Assembly (NCBI GenBank): GCA_024654065.1
Contig: JANLIQ010000056.1
Location: forward strand, 1-57,267
Direction of reading: 5' to 3'
Source of the DNA: Candidatus Berkelbacteria bacterium
GTDB lineage: Bacteria > Patescibacteriota > UBA1384 > 2-12-FULL-50-11
Length of the DNA stretch: 57,267 bases
Shown here piece by piece: positions 42,403-50,485 of the stretch. Every line of letters begins with the position of its first letter. Position 1 is the stretch's first letter. The notes under the pieces are model-generated. The model was given only the letters and a program-made list of their open reading frames with translations. It ran no database searches and was not told the DNA's origin. A program made the translations under genes and the position numbers.

Positions 42403-44502
42403 CTAGTCAGGTAGGTAACGACGGAAACGTCGACCACGAAAAGACAGTAACCCAGCCAGCAAGCTAACAATACTCATAGAAATCGTTCGGCTGTCATTAT
42501 TGCCGCCGTTGCTTTGGACGCCAGAGACAATTACTGGAACTTCATCGGGCTTTGATGATCCCGCAACTGTTGAAATTGGTTTTGAGCTGACCACCGGAGT
42601 TGGAGTGGTCGCTTTCTTAGTAACAACAGATTTCTTTGGCGTGGTAGTGCCGGAATTGCTAGTAGTTGGGGCCGTAGTGGCAGAGGCGGCTGGCTGACTA
42701 CGAGATACCAGCTGGTAATCCGTAGATAAGGCCCAAGCTTCGAATGACCCGGAAGCACTGTTCCAGTCGATTACAGCAGGAACAATTAGTTGGTCATCTT
42801 TCTGAAAAACCGTCTTGGCCCCAATGAAATGCAGCTTCAAGCTTCCTAGTGTCAGGTAGTCAGTGTCAGTACCCATAACCATGCCCTTCAACTGGACGCT
42901 CTGGCCTTGATAATTGATGGCCTCGTCAGAACTAACTATCGGTTGAGTCCAGCTCGCCTGGCTACCCAAATCCAAATCCCCGAGCGTGTTTAGTAGCACT
43001 CGTTTAGTTTGGCTACTACTAATCTCGCCGGTGACCACGGCTTTAACTTTCATCTGGGTCGGCAGAAGACCATTGGTCTGACTAAGAAAAATTTGTATAC
43101 CACCTGTTGTGTCTTCGAGGTAGAGAACCTCGTTGTCGACCACTTTTGGTCCGACGGTAATAACCCCTGAAATTTCAACCAAACTACCAGCAGGAAGGGT
43201 GCGGGTTTGGCCAATTGTCGGCGATAAGGTTGGTTTCGTTGGTAAGGTAATGCGATTCCAGTGGATAAAGTCTGTCGTTTTGTACAAATTAACATTACCG
43301 TTACCCGATTGGGTGATAACCGAGATGAAGCTGGTCACTTGGCCGATTTCAACTGCCTGTATAGGCGAGGTCGTAGACGACCAAGGATTAACTTTAGTAA
43401 ATGTAGTCGAGCCTGTTGGGGCAAATTGAGTCAGGGATCCCGTATTCCAAACCAGTACTCCTAATGGCGTTTGACGAGAGGCAGTAAACCCACCGGCACT
43501 TGTGATTAACTGCCACTGACCGGCAATTGATGAAACCTGCGGAGACGCACCGTTAATCATCAGGTTTTTTGAACCGCTAATCGGCATAACCATTCCAGAA
43601 TTGGTGTCGTTTAGCTCGACCAACAGTGGTGTATTAGATTGCCAAATTAGTTCCTTCCAATTACTCTCTGTTTTCTTGAAAAGGATGCGGTTACCGCTAA
43701 CTACTGTTTGATCAATCTCAGTGGCAGCAAGCGTTGGAAGTTGAATGTCAGTCTCAATGCCATCTCTCCAGATATGGAAGAGATGATCATCTGCCTTATC
43801 CCAACCAGCCAATATCTCCTCAGATGAGTAGATATCACGAACATAGGCAATGTTTAATCTGGTCCATTGGTTGCCCGTAGCCCTTCGAATTACAGTCCCA
43901 TCCTGGCAGTACACTCCGATAACCGGAACTTCGATTACGCGAGATTGATTGCAGTTAAAGTGTGATTCAAGTTGCCAACCGCGAAGATTACTAAAGACCG
44001 AAACATTTGAATTCGTTTGTTGGATATATAGCAAATCTCCGTCAGACTCAACGATTCGGGTAAGGTCATTTCTTGAGCCCAATAATGGTGGCGCAATCTT
44101 CTCCATCTGACCCCCGGGCTGATAAACGACTAGACTAACTTCTGCGCTATCTTGCCGATAAACAACTAGATTACTGGCAGTTTGCTTGAGAACGATCTCC
44201 TCTGCTGGAGCAATATCAGCTACCTGGACAAAATTAAGTAAATTACCCTGTCGAAATAGGTGTTTTTCTGTTCCTGCCTCAACGACTAGCCAAATATGAC
44301 CGTCAAAACTAATTGACTGCAATATTTTTGTCTCTGATGGCAAAGCAACCAACTGCCACGGACGACTATCCAATTTCTGTCGATAAACTCCGTTATTGGC
44401 ACTGAAGAAGAGGTCGGTATTTCGATTAAAATCGTGAGCAGAAGTCGAGACGGGCCAAAGGAGTAGGGACAGCAGGGCTAAAAAGAGGCTACTCTTCTTC
44501 AT
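42403..44502 (-). CDS. Large exported beta-propeller/OB-fold protein with C-terminal anchor
   Basis: 699 residues. Signal peptide (SSLFLALLSLLLWPVSTSA); about 400 residues of repeated short strands that look like propeller blades (W-x-L/V with SANNGVYRQ, GHIWLVVEAG); then two OB-like segments (ISGVITVGPK ... LYLEDTTGGIQIFL and VQLKGMVMGTDTDYLTLGS); a Ser/Thr/Pro stalk; and a C-terminal helix followed by RGRRFRRYLPD. The end resembles a sortase-like or PEP-type anchor. No family is assigned to the whole. Confidence 0.7.
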   Translation of the reverse strand: MKKSSLFLALLSLLLWPVSTSAHDFNRNTDLFFSANNGVYRQKLDSRPWQLVALPSETKILQSISFDGHIWLVVEAGTEKHLFRQGNLLNFVQVADIAPAEEIVLKQTASNLVVYRQDSAEVSLVVYQPGGQMEKIAPPLLGSRNDLTRIVESDGDLLYIQQTNSNVSVFSNLRGWQLESHFNCNQSRVIEVPVIGVYCQDGTVIRRATGNQWTRLNIAYVRDIYSSEEILAGWDKADDHLFHIWRDGIETDIQLPTLAATEIDQTVVSGNRILFKKTESNWKELIWQSNTPLLVELNDTNSGMVMPISGSKNLMINGASPQVSSIAGQWQLITSAGGFTASRQTPLGVLVWNTGSLTQFAPTGSTTFTKVNPWSSTTSPIQAVEIGQVTSFISVITQSGNGNVNLYKTTDFIHWNRITLPTKPTLSPTIGQTRTLPAGSLVEISGVITVGPKVVDNEVLYLEDTTGGIQIFLSQTNGLLPTQMKVKAVVTGEISSSQTKRVLLNTLGDLDLGSQASWTQPIVSSDEAINYQGQSVQLKGMVMGTDTDYLTLGSLKLHFIGAKTVFQKDDQLIVPAVIDWNSASGSFEAWALSTDYQLVSRSQPAASATTAPTTSNSGTTTPKKSVVTKKATTPTPVVSSKPISTVAGSSKPDEVPVIVSGVQSNGGNNDSRTISMSIVSLLAGLLSFRGRRFRRYLPD

Positions 44503-45085
44503 TAACGAGCTTGCGATGTAGTTCCAGGATTACCCTTGCTATCCGGTTAGGATCGGGGATATCACTAATACTGAAGTAGCCTTGTAAACCGTGCCTCATT
44601 TTATTGTCGGAAGTACCCTCACCAGCCGTTTCTACCGTCAGAGTTCCAAAGTTAAAGTAACTTCGTAGAACACCGTCCATGTTAGCCGAGACATCCTGTA
44701 CTTGGTGCAGGTTTAATTCAGATACTTCCCGCGCCAATAACCCTTTTTGGTTAACATTTAGAATTCTTTCTCCAGTAATAAAAATAACGTCGTAGTAGAA
44801 ATCTAACCAGCTACCGAAAAGGAATGTTAAGAGAAATAAGTAGTAGCCGGACAGACCCATAACTAGAAAACTGTGATACTGCGAAAATTGGTTAACCACT
44901 AAGAGCTTGCCAACGAATATTAGCAATGCCGGGAAAATAAACATTGCTAGAAACAAGCCTATTGTAGCTAAGAATCCGGCCCAATGATGGCGAACCACAA
45001 AGAGAATCTGTTCATCTGTATGTAGATTTAGATACAGAAACGCCTGGTCGTTGGCATCAACTTCTTCGTCTATTAAGTGACTCAT
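44489..45085 (-). CDS. bPH2-domain membrane protein
   Basis: 198 residues. Two N-terminal helices (GFLATIGLFLAMFIFPALLIF, FLVMGLSGYYLFLLTFLFGSW) precede a bacterial PH-like domain: VIFITGERILNVNQKGLLAREV, then LHQVQDVSANMDGVLRSYFNFGTLTVET. Such YdbS-type proteins bind membranes or lipids. It overlaps the next gene in the operon by 14 nt (44489-44502) and the preceding one by 4 nt, so all three are coupled. Confidence 0.83.
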   Translation of the reverse strand: MSHLIDEEVDANDQAFLYLNLHTDEQILFVVRHHWAGFLATIGLFLAMFIFPALLIFVGKLLVVNQFSQYHSFLVMGLSGYYLFLLTFLFGSWLDFYYDVIFITGERILNVNQKGLLAREVSELNLHQVQDVSANMDGVLRSYFNFGTLTVETAGEGTSDNKMRHGLQGYFSISDIPDPNRIARVILELHRKLVNEEE

Positions 45086-45288
45086 AATAATGAGCTGATT
45101 CCTAAGTAAAGAGAGCTAACCACTAGGATGGTCAGGATAAGTGCTAAGTGAATAATTAAGACAGGGATCGAAGCATCTCCCGGTAGACGATACTTGAAGA
45201 CCTGAAAGAAATAAAGAAGGTTAATAATCAAGATCAGCAGTAAGAATCCCGCATAAACCGCCAAAACTATTACGTTGGACAGTGACAT
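45082..45288 (-). CDS. Small two-helix membrane protein, first gene of the envelope operon
   Basis: 68 residues with two helices (VIVLAVYAGFLLLILIINLLYF and IPVLIIHLALILTILVVSSLYL). No known family. TACTGT (complement of 45295-45300) ends 6 nt before the ATG. Its stop overlaps the bPH2 gene start. Confidence 0.65.
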   Translation of the reverse strand: MSLSNVIVLAVYAGFLLLILIINLLYFFQVFKYRLPGDASIPVLIIHLALILTILVVSSLYLGISSLL

Positions 45289-45314
45289 GACTTAACAGTA
45301 TCGCAAGAGGCGCT

Positions 45315-46484
45315 CTACGGGAAGATGTAGGTGACGTTGCCGTAGAGTGTTGGATTCACCCCCAGTCGCTCACCGTAGCTTCGTGAGACCGACCAGTTGT
45401 ACTCTTCGATATCGATAGTGCCGTTGGCGTTAACGCGATTAACCCAAGCGGCGTGACCATAAGGCCGGTTCGGTCCAGTCGGTATTGAGATGACGGAATT
45501 AGCCCGGGGGGTAGAGCTCGTTTGGAAGCCTTGGTCACGAGCAAGGGCTGGCCAGTTCCAGGCGCTGCCCTGACCGGGACGAGTATTGTAAAACACCAAC
45601 CCAAATTCGGCTTGAAATTTCCAGGCGGCAAAAGAGGTGCACTGACGCTTGTAATACAGCCAAGGATCAACGGCGTAGGCATCAGGTTCATTTGCCCATG
45701 GGTAGCCTCCGGTACCGCCAATTAGCAACTGTCCGTTACCGGATTGTCGACGGGCATCGTAAATAGCTTGGCTGATCGACTCTTGCTCGTTCTGAAGCTG
45801 CTTAAGTAGGGCTTCGTACTGAGCTTGCTGGCCTTGTGTTTGCAGTAAAAGATAATTCTTTTGTGTTCGACGACTATTTAAGGAGTTCTTAGATTTAGTT
45901 AGGTCTTGCTTCAAACTAACTAAACCTGTTTTTTGAGCAACACTTTCATTTTTTTTGCCCTCAAGCTCAGTCTTAGCGGTGTTGGTTTTATCTATATTCC
46001 CTTGAAGCTCGGTTTGAAGAGACTGGATATATTGTGACTGTGAAACCATCTCCGTCAGGGAAGATGAGGCTAATATTGTATCGAGTGGGCTAGCCTGAGA
46101 AAGCTCATAAAGTGAGATGTAAGCGTTACGTAATTTTAGCTGCAACCCATCAAGTTCAGTCTGGGTTTGGTCTATATCAACAGCCAATTCATTAATTACC
46201 TCCTCGGTAACAGCTATCTGAGCTTCAGTATTAGTAATGTTGTCCTGGGTCTCGGCAATATCCTGATCAAGCCCACCAACAATTCCCGTAAGATCGTTAA
46301 CGACCCCCTTGGTTTGTTCGAGTTTCTTTTTGTTCTCATCTGCCTTACGGCGCAAGTCAGCCTGACGCTGGAGAAGTTGGCTCAGGCTTTCGGCATTAGC
46401 CTGAGGAGGGTACAGCAAACCGATCAACCCAACCACGGCGACGAAAATGATCACTATCCTTGCCAGACGTCCTCCGATTATCAT
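45315..46484 (-). CDS. PcsB-like coiled-coil CHAP hydrolase
   Basis: 389 residues. Signal peptide (IVIIFVAVVGLIGLLYPPQANA); a long paired coiled coil (about 30-260); a Gly-rich hinge; and a C-terminal CHAP domain with Cys in KRQCTSFAAWKF and His in RPYGHAAWVN. This is the layout of PcsB, the septal hydrolase opened by FtsEX. ftsX and ftsE are the next genes upstream on the same strand, which supports that role. Confidence 0.9.
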   Translation of the reverse strand: MIIGGRLARIVIIFVAVVGLIGLLYPPQANAESLSQLLQRQADLRRKADENKKKLEQTKGVVNDLTGIVGGLDQDIAETQDNITNTEAQIAVTEEVINELAVDIDQTQTELDGLQLKLRNAYISLYELSQASPLDTILASSSLTEMVSQSQYIQSLQTELQGNIDKTNTAKTELEGKKNESVAQKTGLVSLKQDLTKSKNSLNSRRTQKNYLLLQTQGQQAQYEALLKQLQNEQESISQAIYDARRQSGNGQLLIGGTGGYPWANEPDAYAVDPWLYYKRQCTSFAAWKFQAEFGLVFYNTRPGQGSAWNWPALARDQGFQTSSTPRANSVISIPTGPNRPYGHAAWVNRVNANGTIDIEEYNWSVSRSYGERLGVNPTLYGNVTYIFP

Positions 46485-46554
46485 GACCTACTTAGTGTAA
46501 CAGAGAAGTCAATGCAAATAATGTCGAACTTGCAAGATTACACCCTATAACCAA

Positions 46555-47469
46555 CTAAGCCTTAAGGAATCTTCTGACAGATATTGAACTGACGATAACA
46601 CCGAGTAGAACGCCTATCGCTAACTGGATACCAATCAGTGTCCAGAGATTTACCAGTATTAATTGGAAGAAATCGACACCAAAACTAGCAAAAACACTGT
46701 TTATAGTCGACGAGACAAGATAGGCAATTAGCAATAGAAAGATTGTTGTGAAAAGCGTTCCTAGAACCCCATAGAGAATTCCTTCGACAATGAATGGGCC
46801 TCGAACAAAGGCATTAGAGGCACCCACATAGCGCATAATCTCGATCTCATCCGATCGGGCATTAATAGTAATCCGGATGATATTCATGACATTGAAGACA
46901 GCTATTATGCCAAAGAATACACTTAGGAAAAGTCCAGCTCGTTGAACAAACTTAGTAATAGATAACAAACGATCAACGGTTTCTTTGTTTTTGGAGTACG
47001 ACACACATTCATTGCAAACAATCTTCTGACTATCCTGGATGGCAATAGTCGTAATTAAGCTCTGGATATTGTCGGGATTAGTCGTTCGGATCTGTAAACT
47101 TCGAGGAAGGGGATTGTAGGATTCCCCAACGGGACGTTTTATATTTTCATTGATTGGTAGGCGATTCCAGATCGAAAGTGCCGCACGTTTATCCGTAAAA
47201 GAAACTTCGGCTACCCCATTCTGCAACTTAATCCGATCTCCCAGCGCGGTAATATCACCGTCTGATACCGCATCATCACGAAAATATATCGTAAGATCTA
47301 TCTTTGAGCGGATTGTAGTTGCTAAATCTCTTACAATTAGACTTAGAACTAAAGATACCGAGATCATTATTAGCGTTAAGGTCATTAAAAGCGTTGCACC
47401 AAGAGTTAACCAGCGATTACGCCAGAAATTGGTATAACCCAACTTCACAATCCTTTGGAAGGTTTCCAT
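46555..47469 (-). CDS. ftsX: Cell-division permease FtsX
   Basis: 304 residues, four transmembrane helices. TM1 (WLTLGATLLMTLTLIMISVSL) is followed by the extracytoplasmic domain with FTDKRAALSIWNRLPIN, two cysteines and NPLPRSLQIRT, then FNVMNIIRITINARSDEIEIMRYVGA, the FtsX coupling signature. It passes FtsE ATP cycles to the coiled coil of the hydrolase outside. Start overlaps the ftsE stop (TAATG). Confidence 0.95.
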   Translation of the reverse strand: METFQRIVKLGYTNFWRNRWLTLGATLLMTLTLIMISVSLVLSLIVRDLATTIRSKIDLTIYFRDDAVSDGDITALGDRIKLQNGVAEVSFTDKRAALSIWNRLPINENIKRPVGESYNPLPRSLQIRTTNPDNIQSLITTIAIQDSQKIVCNECVSYSKNKETVDRLLSITKFVQRAGLFLSVFFGIIAVFNVMNIIRITINARSDEIEIMRYVGASNAFVRGPFIVEGILYGVLGTLFTTIFLLLIAYLVSSTINSVFASFGVDFFQLILVNLWTLIGIQLAIGVLLGVIVSSISVRRFLKA

Positions 47470-48218
47470 TAGATGACGTACTTTCCAGTTTTTTGATCGC
47501 TAACTAACTTACCGGACTTCATAAGTAAGACTCGTTTTTGAACCCGGTCCACTGCCTGTCGATTATGTGTCGCTAAAATCACGGTCGTTCCTTTTTGATT
47601 AATCCTATAAAGCAAATCTATAATTTCAAAAGTATTAACCGGGTCTAGATTTCCAGTCGGCTCATCTGCAATTAATAGTTTAGGCGCGTGAACTAAGGCT
47701 CGAGCGATAGCAGCTCGTTGACGCTCACCACCAGAGAGCTCGTTTGGATAATTATTTTTACGGCGCCCCAAATTAACTAAATCTAAAACTTTTTCGACCC
47801 TTCTTAAGATATCTGCTCGAGCTACTCCACAAACTTCAAGGGCAAATGCAACGTTCTCGAAAACTGTTTTTTGCGGTAAGAGTTTAAAGTCTTGGAAAAC
47901 GACTCCTATTTTTCGACGGTAGTACGGCAACTCGCTACCACGAAGATCTGCTAAATTACGGCCGGCGACAAAAACCGAGCCAGAGGAGGGGGACTCTTGC
48001 TTTGTAAGAAATTTAATTAAAGTAGTTTTACCAACTCCCGACTGCCCAACTAAACAGACAAACTCCCCCTCATAGATCACCAGCGTCACGTCACTCACTG
48101 CGGCCCGATTACCGTATTTTTTAGTTGCCGCTTTCATCTCAATTAACGGCACCCTTACCTTGGGGTTAGTTATGGGTCTGGTAAGTTTTGGCGAACCAAC
48201 AGTTAGAATCTCTTGCAT
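47469..48218 (-). CDS. ftsE: Cell-division ATPase FtsE
   Basis: 249 residues. Walker A GQSGVGKTT, Q-loop, signature LSGGERQRAAIARAL, Walker B LLIADEPTGNLDP, H-loop ILATHNR. An N-terminal extension of about 25 residues precedes the core (LIEMKAATKKYG). It drives FtsX. TATCCT ends 7 nt before the ATG with no Shine-Dalgarno site. First gene of ftsE-ftsX-CHAP. Confidence 0.95.
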   Translation of the reverse strand: MQEILTVGSPKLTRPITNPKVRVPLIEMKAATKKYGNRAAVSDVTLVIYEGEFVCLVGQSGVGKTTLIKFLTKQESPSSGSVFVAGRNLADLRGSELPYYRRKIGVVFQDFKLLPQKTVFENVAFALEVCGVARADILRRVEKVLDLVNLGRRKNNYPNELSGGERQRAAIARALVHAPKLLIADEPTGNLDPVNTFEIIDLLYRINQKGTTVILATHNRQAVDRVQKRVLLMKSGKLVSDQKTGKYVI

Positions 48219-48264
48219 TACCTTGAGGATACCAGGGCTGACTGAAAGTAAAAAGACTTCAGAG

Positions 48265-49641
48265 TCACAAGAAGATAGCGTAAATGGTTGCGAGTCCCGT
48301 GATAATCATTAACCCGGTAGCAATCCATCCCAGGACTGTGGTTACAGGATGATTAACCCTCGCGCCCATGATCGCTTTTTTACTACCGATCAAGACAATT
48401 AGAACCATAACAATTGGGGCAACTAAGCCATTCAGAACGGCTGAGTAGATAAGGGCCTTAATAGGGTCCAGCCCCACGAAGTTAAGCAAGACTCCGACGA
48501 TCATCGCAATAATTATTACCCCATAAAACGCATATGCTTCTTTCAAGTTTCGGTACAACCCTTCTTTCCATCCGAACGCTTCCGAAATGGCATAGGAGGC
48601 ACTGCCAGCTAAAACCGGGATACCGAGCAATCCCACACCAAAGATGCCAAGAGCAAACAGCAGGTAGGCCCAATCTCCCGCTAATGGCCTAAGTGCAGCA
48701 GCGGCATCAGCAGCAGTGCCGATGTTGGTAATACCGTTACGGAATAGTGTCGCTCCTGTGACGATAATAATAAAGAACATTACAACGTTAGAGAGCAACA
48801 TTCCCGACCAGTTATCTATACGCATATTACGAATCTCTTTGTCCGTGACAGCCACTCTTAGTTCTTGGTGACGATGACCGTTCCTCTGGATGGATTCTTC
48901 AACCTCCTGGCTAGTTTGCCAGAAAAACAAATACGGCGAGATTGTTGTTCCAAGGATTCCGCAGATCAAAATGATTTGCTCTTGGGTAAAAGTGACTGAT
49001 GGTACAAGAGTGCTCTTAAGAACTGACCACCAATCAATATCTTTTACGAGGAAGGCTGTAACTATATAAGACAGAATTAATAGTGTTAGATATTTTAAGT
49101 ATTTGGCGTAGAGACGATATGAGATAAAAATCTGCATTAGGACGCAGAGTAAGGCAAAGAAAATTACCAAAGCTGAGTAATTGAATTCTGGTTTAATCAG
49201 TTGTGCTGCTTTGGCCAACGCACCTAGATCGGCGCCAATGTTAAAAGTATTAGCTCCGAAGAGTAACCCGGCACATAGGTATAGCACCCAACGTGGAAAA
49301 GTAGATCTGATATTGGCCGCTAATCCCCTTCCTGTGACAAGCCCGATTCGAGCACACATTTCCTGGACCAGGCCCATAAGCGGGAAGGTAAAAGCAGCAA
49401 GCCAAGCAAGCTGGAAACCATACTGGGCACCAGTTTGAGAATATGTTGCAATCCCTGACGGATCATCATCTGCGGCACCGGTAGTTAATCCCGGTCCTAG
49501 TATTTTCCAGAATTTTTTTACCTTTCGGAACGGTTCTTGTTTCCCTATATCTGCCACTGCAATCTCAGCCCCTATAATGGTTTCCTCAACGGCCTTGGCT
49601 GGAAGTTCAGCAATTTCTTCGACAATATTCTTCTTAGCCAT
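48265..49641 (-). CDS. NRAMP-family-like metal transporter without the canonical TM6 Met
   Basis: 458 residues, about 11 helices of the LeuT fold. TM1 has DDDPSGIATYSQTG, in place of the DPGN of true NRAMP proteins. TM6 reads GTTISPYLFFWQTSQEVEE, where classical members have A-MPH. The sulphur ligand that favours Mn2+/Fe2+ is thus missing, as in the NRAMP-related magnesium transporters. The substrate may be Mg2+ or another ion. No RNA switch was identified in the 40-nt gap upstream. Confidence 0.8.
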   Translation of the reverse strand: MAKKNIVEEIAELPAKAVEETIIGAEIAVADIGKQEPFRKVKKFWKILGPGLTTGAADDDPSGIATYSQTGAQYGFQLAWLAAFTFPLMGLVQEMCARIGLVTGRGLAANIRSTFPRWVLYLCAGLLFGANTFNIGADLGALAKAAQLIKPEFNYSALVIFFALLCVLMQIFISYRLYAKYLKYLTLLILSYIVTAFLVKDIDWWSVLKSTLVPSVTFTQEQIILICGILGTTISPYLFFWQTSQEVEESIQRNGHRHQELRVAVTDKEIRNMRIDNWSGMLLSNVVMFFIIIVTGATLFRNGITNIGTAADAAAALRPLAGDWAYLLFALGIFGVGLLGIPVLAGSASYAISEAFGWKEGLYRNLKEAYAFYGVIIIAMIVGVLLNFVGLDPIKALIYSAVLNGLVAPIVMVLIVLIGSKKAIMGARVNHPVTTVLGWIATGLMIITGLATIYAIFL

Positions 49642-49681
49642 TAGTTTTCATCATTACAAAAAACACTCCTTGGAAGCAAAC

Positions 49682-50485
49682 TTAGCTAGCAAGTTCTCTA
49701 AGATCTTTTTCAATTACTTTTGCCGCAAGGGGGTCGAAGATCTGGAGCAGTACCTGATACTTTCCGTAAGCCTCATTAGCTTTCTTTTGATCTCCCAGCT
49801 CCCCGTAAATTGCAGAAAGTAAACCGTGAAGTTGAGCGAGACGACGACCGTAATCGCTACCCGGGTGTTCGGCCAAATACCATCCCAGAGATTCTTCGGC
49901 CCAATCTCGTGCTTTCTCAAAATTTCCAAGTTTAAATTGGATTCGAGCCCCATCAAGTAATGTTGTTGAGCGAAAAAACCCTGCCGAAGGATCGTTTTTA
50001 AAGAGGTTGAGGGCCTTCTCTATAAATGGCTCCGCTTGTTTAGGTAGATTTTGCTTGTAAAAGTGAAGTCCAAGCTTGTCATACGTAACGGCTAGCTCTC
50101 CAAAGAATTCTGTTGGTTCTAATGTCTCGATGGCTTTTTGAAAATAGTTAACAGCGGTTTGGGAATCTTGAGCATAATCTGCGCAACTAGCAATGTCCCT
50201 ATAGAGCCCTCCAAGCATTTTTCGATCGCCCAATGTTCGGTATATCTCCTCTGCGGATGCAAAATAATTCAAGGCGTCTCGATAGTAAGAGCTTTCTATA
50301 CTAAGAACAGACTCTTTTGCTGCTACTCCAGCCAAATGGAATGCACGGGCACGGAAAAAGTTTTCGTGATTATCCGACGCCAGAGAAACAATTTCTTTGT
50401 ACGCCTTAATCGCCTCATCAACTTGTGCACTGTTTCTCAACCGATCGGCCTGAGCTAATAAATCTTCAAAGTCTATACTGGGCAT
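49682..50485 (-). CDS. Tetratricopeptide-repeat protein
   Basis: 267 residues, all helical, with about five TPR units (AIKAYKEIVSLASDNHENF, ALNYFASAEEIYRTLGDRKM, AVNYFQKAIETLEPTEF, AEPFIEKALNLFKND, then ARDWAEESLGWYLAEHP). No catalytic domain. It starts immediately after the secA stop and is probably co-transcribed with serS-secA; it may assist export. Confidence 0.85.
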   Translation of the reverse strand: MPSIDFEDLLAQADRLRNSAQVDEAIKAYKEIVSLASDNHENFFRARAFHLAGVAAKESVLSIESSYYRDALNYFASAEEIYRTLGDRKMLGGLYRDIASCADYAQDSQTAVNYFQKAIETLEPTEFFGELAVTYDKLGLHFYKQNLPKQAEPFIEKALNLFKNDPSAGFFRSTTLLDGARIQFKLGNFEKARDWAEESLGWYLAEHPGSDYGRRLAQLHGLLSAIYGELGDQKKANEAYGKYQVLLQIFDPLAAKVIEKDLRELAS

